Positions 1-8,537 of a stretch of 64,000 bases of DNA are shown in pieces. Every line of letters starts with the position of its first letter. The first letter of the stretch is position 1. The stretch spans positions 124,001-188,000 of the forward strand of contig JACJZN010000008.1 of assembly GCA_020635565.1 (NCBI GenBank), in the 5' to 3' direction. The notes under the pieces are model-generated. The model saw nothing but the letters and a program-made list of their open reading frames with translations. It made no database searches and was not told the origin of the DNA. The stretch is from Flavobacteriales bacterium. Lineage in GTDB: Bacteria > Bacteroidota > Bacteroidia > Flavobacteriales_D > Parvicellaceae. Both the position numbers and the translations under genes were made by a program.

Positions 1-653
1 TAAGAAGTGATGTAATTCAAATTGACCATGTGTGAACGGTGTATGCGCATAAAGCCAGAATCCTTTAGTACATCTTCATAGAACTTCAAGGTTCTACAGA
101 TCACTTTCTTGCTTCCGTTCTTCAAGTAAAAGTTAGTAAAATTATCATTGGCTTCCATGTGGAGGATGTCCTCCATATCTACAACTTCAAAACCTTCTAG
201 GGTAGGAAGAACTACTTTCTTATTGCCATTATTCTGTAGGTTTTCAAGGAGTGTCTTCGTCTGAATCTGAAAGTCACTTTCATTTTCCTTTGCCAGTTCC
301 TCTTCTACTTTCTGAACAGCATTCTCAAGTTCTTCGATGTCGATCGGTTTGAGGATATAATAACTCGCACTGTAATTGATCGCTTTCATGGCGTAATTAC
401 TATAGGCGGTCACAAAGATGATCTTGAAATTGATTTTATCTAATTGCTCGATCAAGTCAAACGCATTACCAAAAGGCATTTCCACATCCAGGAAGACCAA
501 TTGAGGATGGTGTTGATCGATCGCTTCTTTTCCCTCGATGATATTTTTACATTCTGTGATGATCTCTACTTGCGGGCAGTATTTAGTCAGGTAATTTCGA
601 AGCGTTTCTCTACTCGCCTCTTCATCTTCTATGATAATGGTCTTTATTGCCAT
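1..653 (-). CDS. LytTR-family response regulator, 3' end cut by the window
   Basis: The reverse strand reads from ATG at 653 to the window edge without a stop, giving about 217 residues. It opens like a CheY receiver: an acidic pair near residues 9-12, a phospho-acceptor Asp near 56 in FLDVEMP, and a conserved Lys in ILKPID near 107. From about residue 140 the sequence fits a LytTR DNA-binding domain, including the MRIHRSHMVNL stretch typical of that fold. It would be the output half of a two-component system; the partner histidine kinase (often of the YehU/LytS type) is not in the window and may lie to the left. It is divergent from cbpA, with 94 bases between them. No TAnnTTTG box is seen for this strand. 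Confidence 0.93.
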   Translation of the reverse strand, partial: MAIKTIIIEDEEASRETLRNYLTKYCPQVEIITECKNIIEGKEAIDQHHPQLVFLDVEMPFGNAFDLIEQLDKINFKIIFVTAYSNYAMKAINYSASYYILKPIDIEELENAVQKVEEELAKENESDFQIQTKTLLENLQNNGNKKVVLPTLEGFEVVDMEDILHMEANDNFTNFYLKNGSKKVICRTLKFYEDVLKDSGFMRIHRSHMVNLNYITS

Positions 654-717
654 GTATATGTGATTCTATTGCATAAAAATAATGAAAAAGGTCATTTTTT
701 GGATAGATTGGATTCTA

Positions 718-725
718 TAACTTTG
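718..725 (+). promoter_or_regulatory. Bacteroidota -7 promoter box for cbpA
   Basis: Perfect TAnnTTTG (TAACTTTG), 22 bases before the cbpA ATG. Confidence 0.6.
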
Positions 726-747
726 AGAGATATTAAAGATTCATACT

Positions 748-1650
748 ATGAGTTTTGTAGATTATTACAAAGTATTGGGAGTTTCAAAGGCAGCCACTGA
801 GAAAGAAATTAAAGCTGCCTACAGAAAACTTGCTCGAAAATATCATCCAGATTTAAATCCGAATGACAAGGAAGCAGGAGAATTATTTAAACAAGTCAAT
901 GAGGCCAATGAGGTATTGAGTGATCCAGAAAACAGAAAGAAATACGATAAATACGGGGAACATTGGCAGCACGCAGAAGAATTTGAAAAAGCTGAAAGAG
1001 AGAGGGGAGCCAGAGGTGGATCAGCATATTCTGGAGGTCAACATGGTAATCCCTATGGTCAAGGGAGTTTTAATGAAGAGGATTATTCTGAATTCTTTAG
1101 TTCCATGTTTGGGGGAGGAGCAGGTGGCAGAAAGGTACGTTACAGAGGTCAGGATTATAATGCCGAATTACATTTAGATCTTACAGATATCCTGACAGCA
1201 GAAAAAAGAACGTTAACAGTCAATGGTAAGAACATTCGAATCACTATTCCTGCAGGAGTTGAAAATCAACAAACGATCAAGATCAAAGGTCATGGTGGTG
1301 AAGGAGTGAATGGAGGTCCAAAAGGAGATTTATACATCACATTTGTAATTGAGAATAATACATCATTCAAAAGAGATGGGAGCAATCTTTATCAAACCGT
1401 AGACCTTGATCTTTATACCGCTTTGCTGGGAGGTGAAATCACCATTAATACCTTAACCGGAAAGGTAAAATTGAAAGTAAAACCGGAAACCCAGAATCAA
1501 ACTAAAGTTAAGCTCAAGGAAAAAGGATTGCCAGTTTATAAAAAAGATGGTGAGTTTGGTGATTTGTTCATCACTTATAATCTTGTATTACCCAAGAATC
1601 TGACGGAAAGAGAAAAGGAATTATTTAAGCAATTGGCAGAAATGCGTTAA
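748..1650 (+). CDS. cbpA: DnaJ-class co-chaperone CbpA (J domain plus C-terminal DnaJ domains)
   Basis: This 300-residue Hsp40 should stimulate DnaK ATPase and deliver substrates; E. coli CbpA also binds curved DNA. The J domain spans about residues 4-69, with the catalytic HPD at 33-35. A Gly/Ser-rich linker runs from about 86 to 130, and two substrate-binding beta domains fill the rest. The CxxCxGxG zinc-finger repeats of true DnaJ are absent, so it is a type II (CbpA-like) protein rather than DnaJ. The cbpM-like modulator follows 11 bases downstream, as in the E. coli cbpAM operon, which supports the assignment. The start follows a -7 box at 718-725. Confidence 0.93.
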   Translation: MSFVDYYKVLGVSKAATEKEIKAAYRKLARKYHPDLNPNDKEAGELFKQVNEANEVLSDPENRKKYDKYGEHWQHAEEFEKAERERGARGGSAYSGGQHGNPYGQGSFNEEDYSEFFSSMFGGGAGGRKVRYRGQDYNAELHLDLTDILTAEKRTLTVNGKNIRITIPAGVENQQTIKIKGHGGEGVNGGPKGDLYITFVIENNTSFKRDGSNLYQTVDLDLYTALLGGEITINTLTGKVKLKVKPETQNQTKVKLKEKGLPVYKKDGEFGDLFITYNLVLPKNLTEREKELFKQLAEMR

Positions 1651-1661
1651 TCACAGTAAAT

Positions 1662-1946
1662 ATGGAATCAACATCATTAATAGCAATAGAGGAGATCTGC
1701 TCAGGACATGAAATTGAGCATACTATGATTCTTGCAATGAAGGAATTTGGCTTGATCGAGTTCGTAAAGGAGGGTTATGTAGATAGTGCTTCTTTGCCTC
1801 GTATAGAAAAGATTATTCGTTTTCATTCTGAACTGGAAATCAACTTTGAAGGAATTGAAGTCATTCTTAATTTACTTGAGAAAATGGATCGAATGAATAA
1901 TGAACTCATCGACCTTAGGAATAAATTGGACGCGTTAAGTGAATAG
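1662..1946 (+). CDS. cbpM: Chaperone modulator CbpM-like protein
   Basis: A 94-residue protein with a short MerR-like helical N-terminus and a predicted coiled coil over about residues 62-94 (leucines and methionines in heptad-like spacing). CbpM binds the J domain of CbpA and blocks its action on DnaK. The assignment rests mainly on position directly behind cbpA, on length (E. coli CbpM is about 100 residues) and on the motif around EEICSGHEIE, which matches the start of the CbpM/MerR-like family. The same transcript probably covers both genes. Confidence 0.75.
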   Translation: MESTSLIAIEEICSGHEIEHTMILAMKEFGLIEFVKEGYVDSASLPRIEKIIRFHSELEINFEGIEVILNLLEKMDRMNNELIDLRNKLDALSE

Positions 1947-1970
1947 TTTATTTCTACCAACATCTTTCAT

Positions 1971-1978
1971 TAAATTTG
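1971..1978 (+). promoter_or_regulatory. -7 promoter box for trmB, 4 nt before its ATG
   Basis: Perfect TAnnTTTG (TAAATTTG). Only CGCC separates it from the ATG at 1983, so the transcript may begin at or beside the start codon. Confidence 0.6.
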
Positions 1979-1982
1979 CGCC

Positions 1983-2666
1983 ATGGGAAAAGACAAGTTG
2001 AGACGATTTGGAGAGATGGAGGATTTCTCCAATGTCATGCAGCCAACCATGGATGATATAAAAAATGGTCATCCGCTCAAAGGAAAATGGAGTCAGGAGT
2101 TTTTTGGTAACGACAAACCGATCATTCTGGAATTGGGTTGCGGTAAAGGAGAGTATACGGTTGGACTAGCGCGCAAGTATAAAGAATACAATTTTATCGG
2201 CATCGATATTAAGGGTGCTCGAATTTGGCGAGGAGCAAAGACTTGTCTGGAAGAAGGAATAGATAATGCTGGTTTTATTCGTACCAAGGTAGATTTCATT
2301 GATCAGTATTTTGGAGCGAATGAAGTAGCGGAGATCTGGTTGACCTTTTCAGATCCTCAACCTAAACGTCCGCGCAAACGATTGACCTCTCCTTTGTTTA
2401 TGGCACGTTATAAGCAATTTCTAAGATCAGGAGGTATCATTAATGTGAAAACAGATAGTGATCTGCTGTTTGAATATACGCTCGAGCAAATAGAAGAAAA
2501 TAACTACAACAACCTTCTTCACTCCTGGGATGTCTACGGTGATCTTCTACCAAATGCTTCAGAAGAAGATGACATCCATTACATCATGGGGATTCGGACC
2601 TTCTATGAAAGTAAATGGTTGGCCCAAGACATAAAAACTAAATACGTTAAGTATTCCATTGACTAA
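1983..2666 (+). CDS. trmB: tRNA (guanine-N7-)-methyltransferase
   Basis: TrmB places m7G at position 46 of the tRNA variable loop using SAM. The 227-residue protein has the SAM-binding loop ELGCGKGEY at 50-58 and the TrmB signature FSDPQPKRPRKR around 122-133. The N-terminal MGKDKLRRFGEMEDF matches the usual opening of Bacteroidota TrmB, so the ATG at 1983 is trusted although it lies only 4 nt after a promoter box. Its TAA stop shares the tetranucleotide CTAA with the stop of the convergent lipoprotein gene. Confidence 0.95.
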   Translation: MGKDKLRRFGEMEDFSNVMQPTMDDIKNGHPLKGKWSQEFFGNDKPIILELGCGKGEYTVGLARKYKEYNFIGIDIKGARIWRGAKTCLEEGIDNAGFIRTKVDFIDQYFGANEVAEIWLTFSDPQPKRPRKRLTSPLFMARYKQFLRSGGIINVKTDSDLLFEYTLEQIEENNYNNLLHSWDVYGDLLPNASEEDDIHYIMGIRTFYESKWLAQDIKTKYVKYSID

Positions 2667-3118
2667 GGAAACCCGTAGTAATAAAGAATCACCTGATCTT
2701 TCTCAATAAAGTATTCATGGATCTCTTTATTCTTCTCTAAGTATAAGGAAGCATCTGGCACAAAATTCTGCATCTTCTTTAAGTCCTCATCTGACACAAA
2801 TGAGTAGACGATAAAATCATAAAGTCTTTTGTCTTCTTTGTTTTTAAAGGTATACGTAGTGATGGTGGTTTTACCCACGTCTAGCTTTACTTCAAAATGA
2901 GAACATTTACCTCCTGGTTCCTGGTATCCATGAAACGAATAATTATCATGAGTTTCAGAATTACAGGACACTTCCATGTAATCAGCAAGTTCAAGCTCTT
3001 CTATATATGTTTTGATCTGAGGATGGTTTTTTGATAAATCTTCAGAACAATCATTTGAAGAACAAGAGCATAGCACTATCGTAGTGATCAATATGAATAC
3101 GATCGAAAGAAGCTTCAT
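2663..3118 (-). CDS. Small lipoprotein of unknown function
   Basis: About 151 residues from ATG at 3118; an upstream TTG at 3127 would add only three residues. A signal peptide ends in a lipobox (VLCSC), so the mature protein should be lipid-anchored at a Cys around residue 18. The mature part holds further Cys residues and many charged residues, and the C-terminal third alternates in a way that suggests beta structure. I do not recognise the family. It stands alone, convergent with trmB (4-bp overlap of stops) and upstream of no obvious partner. Confidence 0.7.
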   Translation of the reverse strand: MKLLSIVFILITTIVLCSCSSNDCSEDLSKNHPQIKTYIEELELADYMEVSCNSETHDNYSFHGYQEPGGKCSHFEVKLDVGKTTITTYTFKNKEDKRLYDFIVYSFVSDEDLKKMQNFVPDASLYLEKNKEIHEYFIEKDQVILYYYGFP

Positions 3119-3159
3119 GGAGAACAATTATTTCATTGATAAATTGAAAACTTGTTCCA

Positions 3160-4599
3160 TTAACGCTTTGGCGTTTCTTTCAGGACTTCTAAGAAGAAGT
3201 TCCAGAATTTCTCTACGGATTTAATGTTCACCATCTCGTCAGGAGAATGTGGGTTTCTAATAGTAGGACCAAAAGAGATCATATCCAGACCAGGGTATCT
3301 TTCGTTTAAGATCCCACATTCTAAACCAGCATGACATGCTTTTACTTTTGGTTCTTCATTGAACATATTCTTGTACAAAGGCTCCATTACGTTAAGAATA
3401 GCAGAACCAGGATTAGGAGCCCATCCCGGATAAGATCCCGTATGTTCTACTTCACATCCCATTAATACAAAAACAGAACCTACTGTATGTGCTACGTCCA
3501 TTTTGCTGCTTTCTACGCTACTTCTTTGCAAAGACTGCGTTTTGAAGTTGCCGTCCTTAACGATCACACGCGCCAAAGATGAGGAGGTCTCCACCAATCC
3601 TTTGATAGCCATACTCATTCTGTATACACCATTATGTACCGCATAGATCGTTTGGATCAGTTTTGCACTATCTACTTCATTCATCACTTTAGCAGGAAGC
3701 TCGGTAGCTTCGATAGAAATTTTTAATCCACCATCAGAGATCGCAAATTCCTCCATGATCTCCTCTTTTGCCAGTTCGAATGTTTCTAAAAAATCTTCGT
3801 TGTTCACCACTACTGTTGCAAATGATTCTCTTGGAATGGCATTTCTCAAACTTCCCCCATTCACTTCAGCGACCTGAATTCCAAAAGCTTGTCCCTCAGC
3901 CATTAATCGATTCATGATCTTATTGGCATTTCCTCTTTCCAAATGGATGTCCATTCCAGAGTGACCTCCTTTCAATCCAGTAACACTGATCTTATAGGTA
4001 TATTCACCTGCAGGTGTTTCTTCAATATAATCGTAGGATGTATTGGTGTCAATTCCTCCTGCACAGCCGATGGAGAATTCATCATCATCTTCCGTATCAA
4101 GATTCAATAAAATGCTTCCATCCAAAATTCCTTGTTGTAATTCAAAAGCACCGGTCATTCCAGTTTCTTCATCAATCGTGAATAATGCTTCAATAGCCGG
4201 ATGAATAATCTCTTTAGATGCTAAGACTGACATAGCAGCAGCTACTCCCATTCCATTGTCAGCTCCAAGTGTAGTGCCTTTCGCTTTTACCCATTCACCG
4301 TCAATAAAGCTTTGGATACCTTGTGTGTTGAAATCAAAATCCGTATCTGAATTTTTTTGATGCACCATATCCAAGTGCGCCTGAAGAATTACGGTTTGTC
4401 TGTCTTCCATTCCAGGAGTAGCAGGTTTTTTGATGATCACATTTCCTGCAGGGTCCTCATAGGTTTCTAACCCTAATTTGTTTCCAAAATCCTTCATAAA
4501 AGCAATTACTCGCTCCTCATGTTTGGATGGACGAGGTACAGCGTTAAGATCCTCAAAATGATTCCAAATTTCTACTGGTGATAAACTTCTTACAGACAT
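3160..4599 (-). CDS. pepD: Aminoacyl-histidine dipeptidase, peptidase family M20 (PepD-like)
   Basis: This cytosolic di-zinc exopeptidase should cleave Xaa-His and other dipeptides. From the ATG at 4599 it is 479 residues, close to E. coli PepD (485). Metal and catalytic motifs are visible: HLDMVHQK at 75-82, GADNGMG at 112-118 (bridging Asp), the catalytic Glu pair in IDEETGMTG at 142-150, and CHAGLECG near the C-terminus. The reading frame stays open to 4653, but a perfect -7 box at 4624-4631 lies downstream of that position, so the shorter form is preferred. It is divergent from the MscS gene. Confidence 0.93.
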   Translation of the reverse strand: MSVRSLSPVEIWNHFEDLNAVPRPSKHEERVIAFMKDFGNKLGLETYEDPAGNVIIKKPATPGMEDRQTVILQAHLDMVHQKNSDTDFDFNTQGIQSFIDGEWVKAKGTTLGADNGMGVAAAMSVLASKEIIHPAIEALFTIDEETGMTGAFELQQGILDGSILLNLDTEDDDEFSIGCAGGIDTNTSYDYIEETPAGEYTYKISVTGLKGGHSGMDIHLERGNANKIMNRLMAEGQAFGIQVAEVNGGSLRNAIPRESFATVVVNNEDFLETFELAKEEIMEEFAISDGGLKISIEATELPAKVMNEVDSAKLIQTIYAVHNGVYRMSMAIKGLVETSSSLARVIVKDGNFKTQSLQRSSVESSKMDVAHTVGSVFVLMGCEVEHTGSYPGWAPNPGSAILNVMEPLYKNMFNEEPKVKACHAGLECGILNERYPGLDMISFGPTIRNPHSPDEMVNIKSVEKFWNFFLEVLKETPKR

Positions 4600-4623
4600 T
4601 TTCTTTGTTTTTTGTTTCGGAAT

Positions 4624-4631
4624 CAAAGGTA
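4624..4631 (-). promoter_or_regulatory. -7 promoter box for pepD
   Basis: Reverse-strand TACCTTTG, 24 bases before the ATG at 4599; it rules against the longer frame starting at 4653. Confidence 0.6.
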
Positions 4632-4696
4632 TTAAAAATCCTTCCGCTGACATCGATTTAATCCCAGAACACTTTTCACAACACCTGGAGATGATT

Positions 4697-4704
4697 TACC
4701 TTTG
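4697..4704 (+). promoter_or_regulatory. -7 promoter box for the MscS-like gene
   Basis: Perfect TAnnTTTG (TACCTTTG). It sits inside the open frame beginning at 4691, so translation must start further in, at 4724. Confidence 0.6.
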
Positions 4705-4723
4705 CACAAAAGTTATAGATAGA

Positions 4724-5962
4724 ATGAAACACTATTTTGAAAAACTGTTTTTAGAAATGGGTTTGGGGGGTGAATGGTCCTCCTACTTAGATGTAGTTGT
4801 TTTTACTATCCTTTTGCTAGCTGTTTCCTGGGGTGTACACTGGACAGTAAGGAAAATTTTAATTGTCATATCGCATCAATTGGCGGGAAGAACTAAAACA
4901 AAATTTGATGATTTTTTAGTCAATCATAGAGTGCCATTAAGACTAGCATTTATCCCTCCGCTGATTATTTGTTTTGATGCTATCCCATTTATTTATGAGG
5001 ATTTTCCAATAGGTAAAAGAATAGCCTTGAAGATCTTGATGCTTATTAGTGTGTATCTTACTCTTACTATAATCCGAAGGACCTTCAATACTATTGAAGA
5101 CTACCTTAAGACTAAACCTAAGTTTAAGGATAAACCGATAGATAGTTTTACTCAGGTGTTTATGATCTTTGCCTGGACACTAGGGATTTTATCCATGTTG
5201 GCAATTATTACCGAGATTCAATTTTGGCATTTCTTTACGACTCTAGGTGCAGCTTCTGCGATTATTCTTTTGATCTTTAAAGATACAATTCTTGGATTCG
5301 TAGCGAGTATTCAGGTGTCTGCGAACGATATGGTTCGTATTGGCGACTGGATCACCTTTAAATCTTACGGAGCTGATGGGGATGTGATGGAGATCAGTTT
5401 GGCTTCAGTAAAGGTTAGAAACTTTGACAACACCATCACCACCATTCCTACCTATGCACTGATCTCAGATTCATTTCAGAATTGGAGAGGGATGGTTGAG
5501 TCAGGAGGAAGGCGAATAAAAAGAGTGATATGGTTAAGACAGAGCAGCATCCGATTCTTGACGGAAGAGGATATTGAAAAGCTCAAAAAAATTCAGTTGA
5601 TCAAAGGTTATTTGGAAAAGAAGGGAGAGGAGATAAAAAACGATAACCAGAAAAAAGGCGTTGACAAGTCATTGGCGGTGAATGGTAGGAATCTGACCAA
5701 TTTGGGCGTATTTAGAAAGTATGTTTTTGAATATTTGGGAAGTCATCCGGCATTGAATCATGAAATGCAAACAATGGTCCGTCATCTAGAACCTACTCCT
5801 CAAGGTTTGCCATTGGAGATCTACTGTTTCAGCAAGGATAAAAAATGGGAGAATTATGAATACATCATGGCGGACATATTTGACCATGTGATGGCAGCTG
5901 TCTCACAGTTTGATCTGGAACTTTTTGAGTACAGTTCAGATGCCGTTAGAATTGATCGATAG
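4724..5962 (+). CDS. MscS-family mechanosensitive ion channel
   Basis: About 412 residues from ATG 4724, chosen because the -7 box at 4697-4704 falls after the upstream ATG at 4691. Several N-terminal membrane segments precede the MscS core: the pore helix region GAASAIILLIFKDTILGF is followed by the soluble beta domain with NDMVRIGDWI, the standard MscS signature. Such channels open under membrane tension and release solutes on osmotic downshock. At about 410 residues it is longer than E. coli MscS (286), resembling the larger YbdG/YnaI-like members. It converges on the gene at 5969 with a 6-base gap. Confidence 0.9.
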   Translation: MKHYFEKLFLEMGLGGEWSSYLDVVVFTILLLAVSWGVHWTVRKILIVISHQLAGRTKTKFDDFLVNHRVPLRLAFIPPLIICFDAIPFIYEDFPIGKRIALKILMLISVYLTLTIIRRTFNTIEDYLKTKPKFKDKPIDSFTQVFMIFAWTLGILSMLAIITEIQFWHFFTTLGAASAIILLIFKDTILGFVASIQVSANDMVRIGDWITFKSYGADGDVMEISLASVKVRNFDNTITTIPTYALISDSFQNWRGMVESGGRRIKRVIWLRQSSIRFLTEEDIEKLKKIQLIKGYLEKKGEEIKNDNQKKGVDKSLAVNGRNLTNLGVFRKYVFEYLGSHPALNHEMQTMVRHLEPTPQGLPLEIYCFSKDKKWENYEYIMADIFDHVMAAVSQFDLELFEYSSDAVRIDR

Positions 5963-5968
5963 TATAGA

Positions 5969-6562
5969 TCATTCTCTGACCCTTTCGAAAAACATGGTTT
6001 CTGTAGTTCCCCAGGAAGTTTGATTACCGTACTGAAGGATGTAGGAAGTTTCCATGATGATGTATTGATGATTGTTGAAACTCAGTGATAGATAAATTCC
6101 ACTGGAACCTGTATAGATTACCCAATAATTGGAAAACTCACTCATATTTATACTCCAGAATATGTCATTGGAGTCTGCCTGCTGATGATTAGCTTTTAGA
6201 TGATAGACTGTAGAATCGACTACTTTCTGAGGATGATCCGCACACAGGTAAAGGGAAGTTTGGCTTAGATCAAAATTATTCTCATTGGATTCAAGATCTC
6301 GTTGAACGAATGACTTACCGCTCGTCTGTGTGAGGTTACTTTGCGAAAATAACATTTCGGAAAATGGACAAGATGAGAGATAAACCAGTCGATACGAATG
6401 AATAGTTGAATCATTAAAGGAAGTGTCTTTTGGGAGATTTAAAATCCTCTTTACATACCTTTCAAATTCTGTTGTTTCAGAAGAATCTTTCAGCACAATA
6501 CTGGATTGGCTGAAAGAAACTGCTGAAATGAGAACTAACCAAATGAAGAAACTCAACTTCAT
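5969..6562 (-). CDS. Secreted protein of unknown function
   Basis: A 197-residue protein with a clear signal peptide (MKLSFFIWLVLISAVSFS, cut near SFSQ/S). The mature part is rich in Ser, Asn and aromatic residues and has two Cys that could form a disulfide. The C-terminus (roughly 140-197) alternates hydrophobic and polar residues as in a beta sheet. I recognise no family. It starts 3 bases after the DUF4139 gene, so both are probably co-transcribed and may act together in the cell envelope. Confidence 0.7.
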   Translation of the reverse strand: MKLSFFIWLVLISAVSFSQSSIVLKDSSETTEFERYVKRILNLPKDTSFNDSTIHSYRLVYLSSCPFSEMLFSQSNLTQTSGKSFVQRDLESNENNFDLSQTSLYLCADHPQKVVDSTVYHLKANHQQADSNDIFWSINMSEFSNYWVIYTGSSGIYLSLSFNNHQYIIMETSYILQYGNQTSWGTTETMFFERVRE

Positions 6563-6565
6563 ACT

Positions 6566-8335
6566 TTAAATGACTTCAATTTCTTTGTCGTGAACTACTT
6601 CGTAGGTGAATTTGATGATCTTTCCTTCGTTCGGAGCCAGCTTCAATTTCCAGGATAATATTCCGGTATTCTCGTCTAATCTTGCTCCGGCAAGATCGAT
6701 TTCCTTCACCTTGATATTGTCTGTTTTTGATACCGGGATCTGATCTTTTAATTCGATCTGTGCGGTTTCACCAGTCGTATTTTTTACTGCGATCTCAATT
6801 GTGATCTCTCTTTTGATATTAGAACCAACCACTTTTTCTTTGGCATCATCATCGATCTTTTTTCGCGTGATCTCAAAACCTCTTTCTCTTCCGATTGCTA
6901 ATGAAAGCGTGTCAGACATTTGAGAAGGTTGGATATCGGTTTCTCCTACAAATGAATTGTTGAAATAGATATTCGCTTTAGCAGGAAGAAGGTTGTGTTT
7001 TCTCCAATCGGTAATATTTGTGAGCAGGAAGGCGTCTGTGTCTAGTTTGGGAACAGAGATATAGTTGAATTTAGAATTCATATCTAAGTTGTTTACAACC
7101 ATCATTGTCTCTTTTCCATCCGCTTTAATAGAGTATCTATTCTTTATTGTGAATTCTACATTACTCAAAGTTTTATCCATGCTTCCGGCTAAACTCTTGG
7201 GTAAAATGAATTGATCCTGCTGGGTTCCTATTGTGAAACCGTTGGAGGTGGTGGCATTAAATGTCGTTCCAGTGAATGCCGAGTTGAAAGTAACAGCAGA
7301 TAAATTATCAGTACTGGTACTGGTTGGAATGATCGTGTTAGAATAAAAATTGCCTTGTTGAATCATCATAGTCGTATCGCTGGCAGCATAGCCAAGTAAG
7401 TTTCGATTGGCATTTTTTCTTTCCGATTCTGCTTTGTCTTGAATTTCCCACATGGCTAATGTTGGAACGGTAAAACTACATGACTGATTAAAGGTAGAGA
7501 GTGTCAATTTTACATTATCCCAGTCTTCTCCTGTTTTTTGGTAAATGCTGGCTTTGTATGTCAGGTTCACGGGATCACTGGCTCCTGTTGCTCTTAGGTC
7601 ATACGAAGGGATCCATCCAGCTCTGTTTACTAAATAACTAACATTGAATTCGGCTTCCGTATCATAGTCACTATGTACCGTCAATACGATTTGATGAACT
7701 TGTGGTTTAACAGAAGGCTGTACCGTTTTATGAGCGCTGTAATTTCTCAGTTCTTCAAGATCATACTCCGTACGATTCAATTTTTTAGCGAGTCCATGTT
7801 CTGTGGTTCTTAGTTGAAGAAGTTCATTCTCTAAAATATTCAACTTCTGATGATAGAACTCCACAGCCTGCATGAAGATAGCGAGCGAGTCAGATTTTCC
7901 TTCACCACGAATGGTTTTATTGTTGGTGATGATCTTCTTTTCCTGATCGAGATTGTAGATCTGATTTCTGATCTTTTGCAATTGTAAATTTTGGAAGAAT
8001 AACGAATCTTCAAGAATGTTGATCTGTGACTGAATTTTTTCTGGTAGAGGTTCTGAAACAAATACTGGGTCATTGTACTCAATCTGATGTTTAACATTTA
8101 AAATCAATGGAGAACCAGCTGTGCCTGCTTGTATGCTTTTTGTATTAAGGAATGGTGAAACATCATCAATGATAATTTCATTCGTTCCTTTCTTAAGGGA
8201 TGTTGTTGCTTTTCGATAAACCTGAGCACCGTTTAGATATACGGTTACAGATGATATTCTGGAATCGATCGTTTTCGCAAAGGATGAAGACGTGATCAAT
8301 AATCCGAATGCTATGAGGATAAACTGCTTTTTCAT
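6566..8335 (-). CDS. DUF4139 / mucoidy-inhibitor MuiA-like exported protein
   Basis: A 589-residue exported protein with a signal peptide ending near SSSFA. The N-terminal region (about 25-120, RISSVTVYLNGAQVYRKA) matches the DUF4140 segment, a coiled coil follows (about 95-205), and the C-terminal half with AGWIPSYDLRA and TYKASIYQKTGEDW carries the DUF4139 signature. The MuiA name comes from a weakly characterised effect on mucoidy in other bacteria; the molecular role is unknown. A -7 box lies at 8358-8365. The small secreted gene at 5969 follows at once. Confidence 0.85.
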   Translation of the reverse strand: MKKQFILIAFGLLITSSSFAKTIDSRISSVTVYLNGAQVYRKATTSLKKGTNEIIIDDVSPFLNTKSIQAGTAGSPLILNVKHQIEYNDPVFVSEPLPEKIQSQINILEDSLFFQNLQLQKIRNQIYNLDQEKKIITNNKTIRGEGKSDSLAIFMQAVEFYHQKLNILENELLQLRTTEHGLAKKLNRTEYDLEELRNYSAHKTVQPSVKPQVHQIVLTVHSDYDTEAEFNVSYLVNRAGWIPSYDLRATGASDPVNLTYKASIYQKTGEDWDNVKLTLSTFNQSCSFTVPTLAMWEIQDKAESERKNANRNLLGYAASDTTMMIQQGNFYSNTIIPTSTSTDNLSAVTFNSAFTGTTFNATTSNGFTIGTQQDQFILPKSLAGSMDKTLSNVEFTIKNRYSIKADGKETMMVVNNLDMNSKFNYISVPKLDTDAFLLTNITDWRKHNLLPAKANIYFNNSFVGETDIQPSQMSDTLSLAIGRERGFEITRKKIDDDAKEKVVGSNIKREITIEIAVKNTTGETAQIELKDQIPVSKTDNIKVKEIDLAGARLDENTGILSWKLKLAPNEGKIIKFTYEVVHDKEIEVI

Positions 8336-8357
8336 GGGTTAAGTTTTAAATTCAAAG

Positions 8358-8365
8358 CAAACATA
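8358..8365 (-). promoter_or_regulatory. -7 promoter box for the DUF4139 gene
   Basis: Reverse-strand TATGTTTG, 22 bases before the ATG at 8335. Confidence 0.6.
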
Positions 8366-8510
8366 GCTGAGGTATGGACGTTTTAAAAGCTACACTTAGT
8401 GAGTTGGCGTTTTGAGTTGGTGAATCATTAACTTATCGAAATAATAATGCAATATTTTGTCACTAGAAGAGTTTACATGCTCATCAAAAGTGGAATAACC
8501 AATTAATTCT

Positions 8511-8518
8511 TACTTTTG
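8511..8518 (+). promoter_or_regulatory. -7 promoter box for the chain-length regulator gene
   Basis: Perfect TACTTTTG, 19 bases before ATG 8538. It would drive both the Wzz-like gene and the ligase gene. Confidence 0.6.
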
Positions 8519-8537
8519 CCCACCTTAAAACCAACCT

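Noticed and set aside
444..800. Open frame of 118 codons on the + strand
   Set aside because: Runs antisense to the LytTR regulator and then into the start of cbpA; no promoter or family features.
5945..5975. Palindrome-like GATC repeats between the MscS gene and the gene at 5969
   Set aside because: The stem is short and lacks a T run; not strong enough to call a terminator.
8336..8537. 202-base divergent gap searched for small RNA or operator
   Set aside because: Only the two -7 boxes could be supported; no repeats or hairpins stand out.
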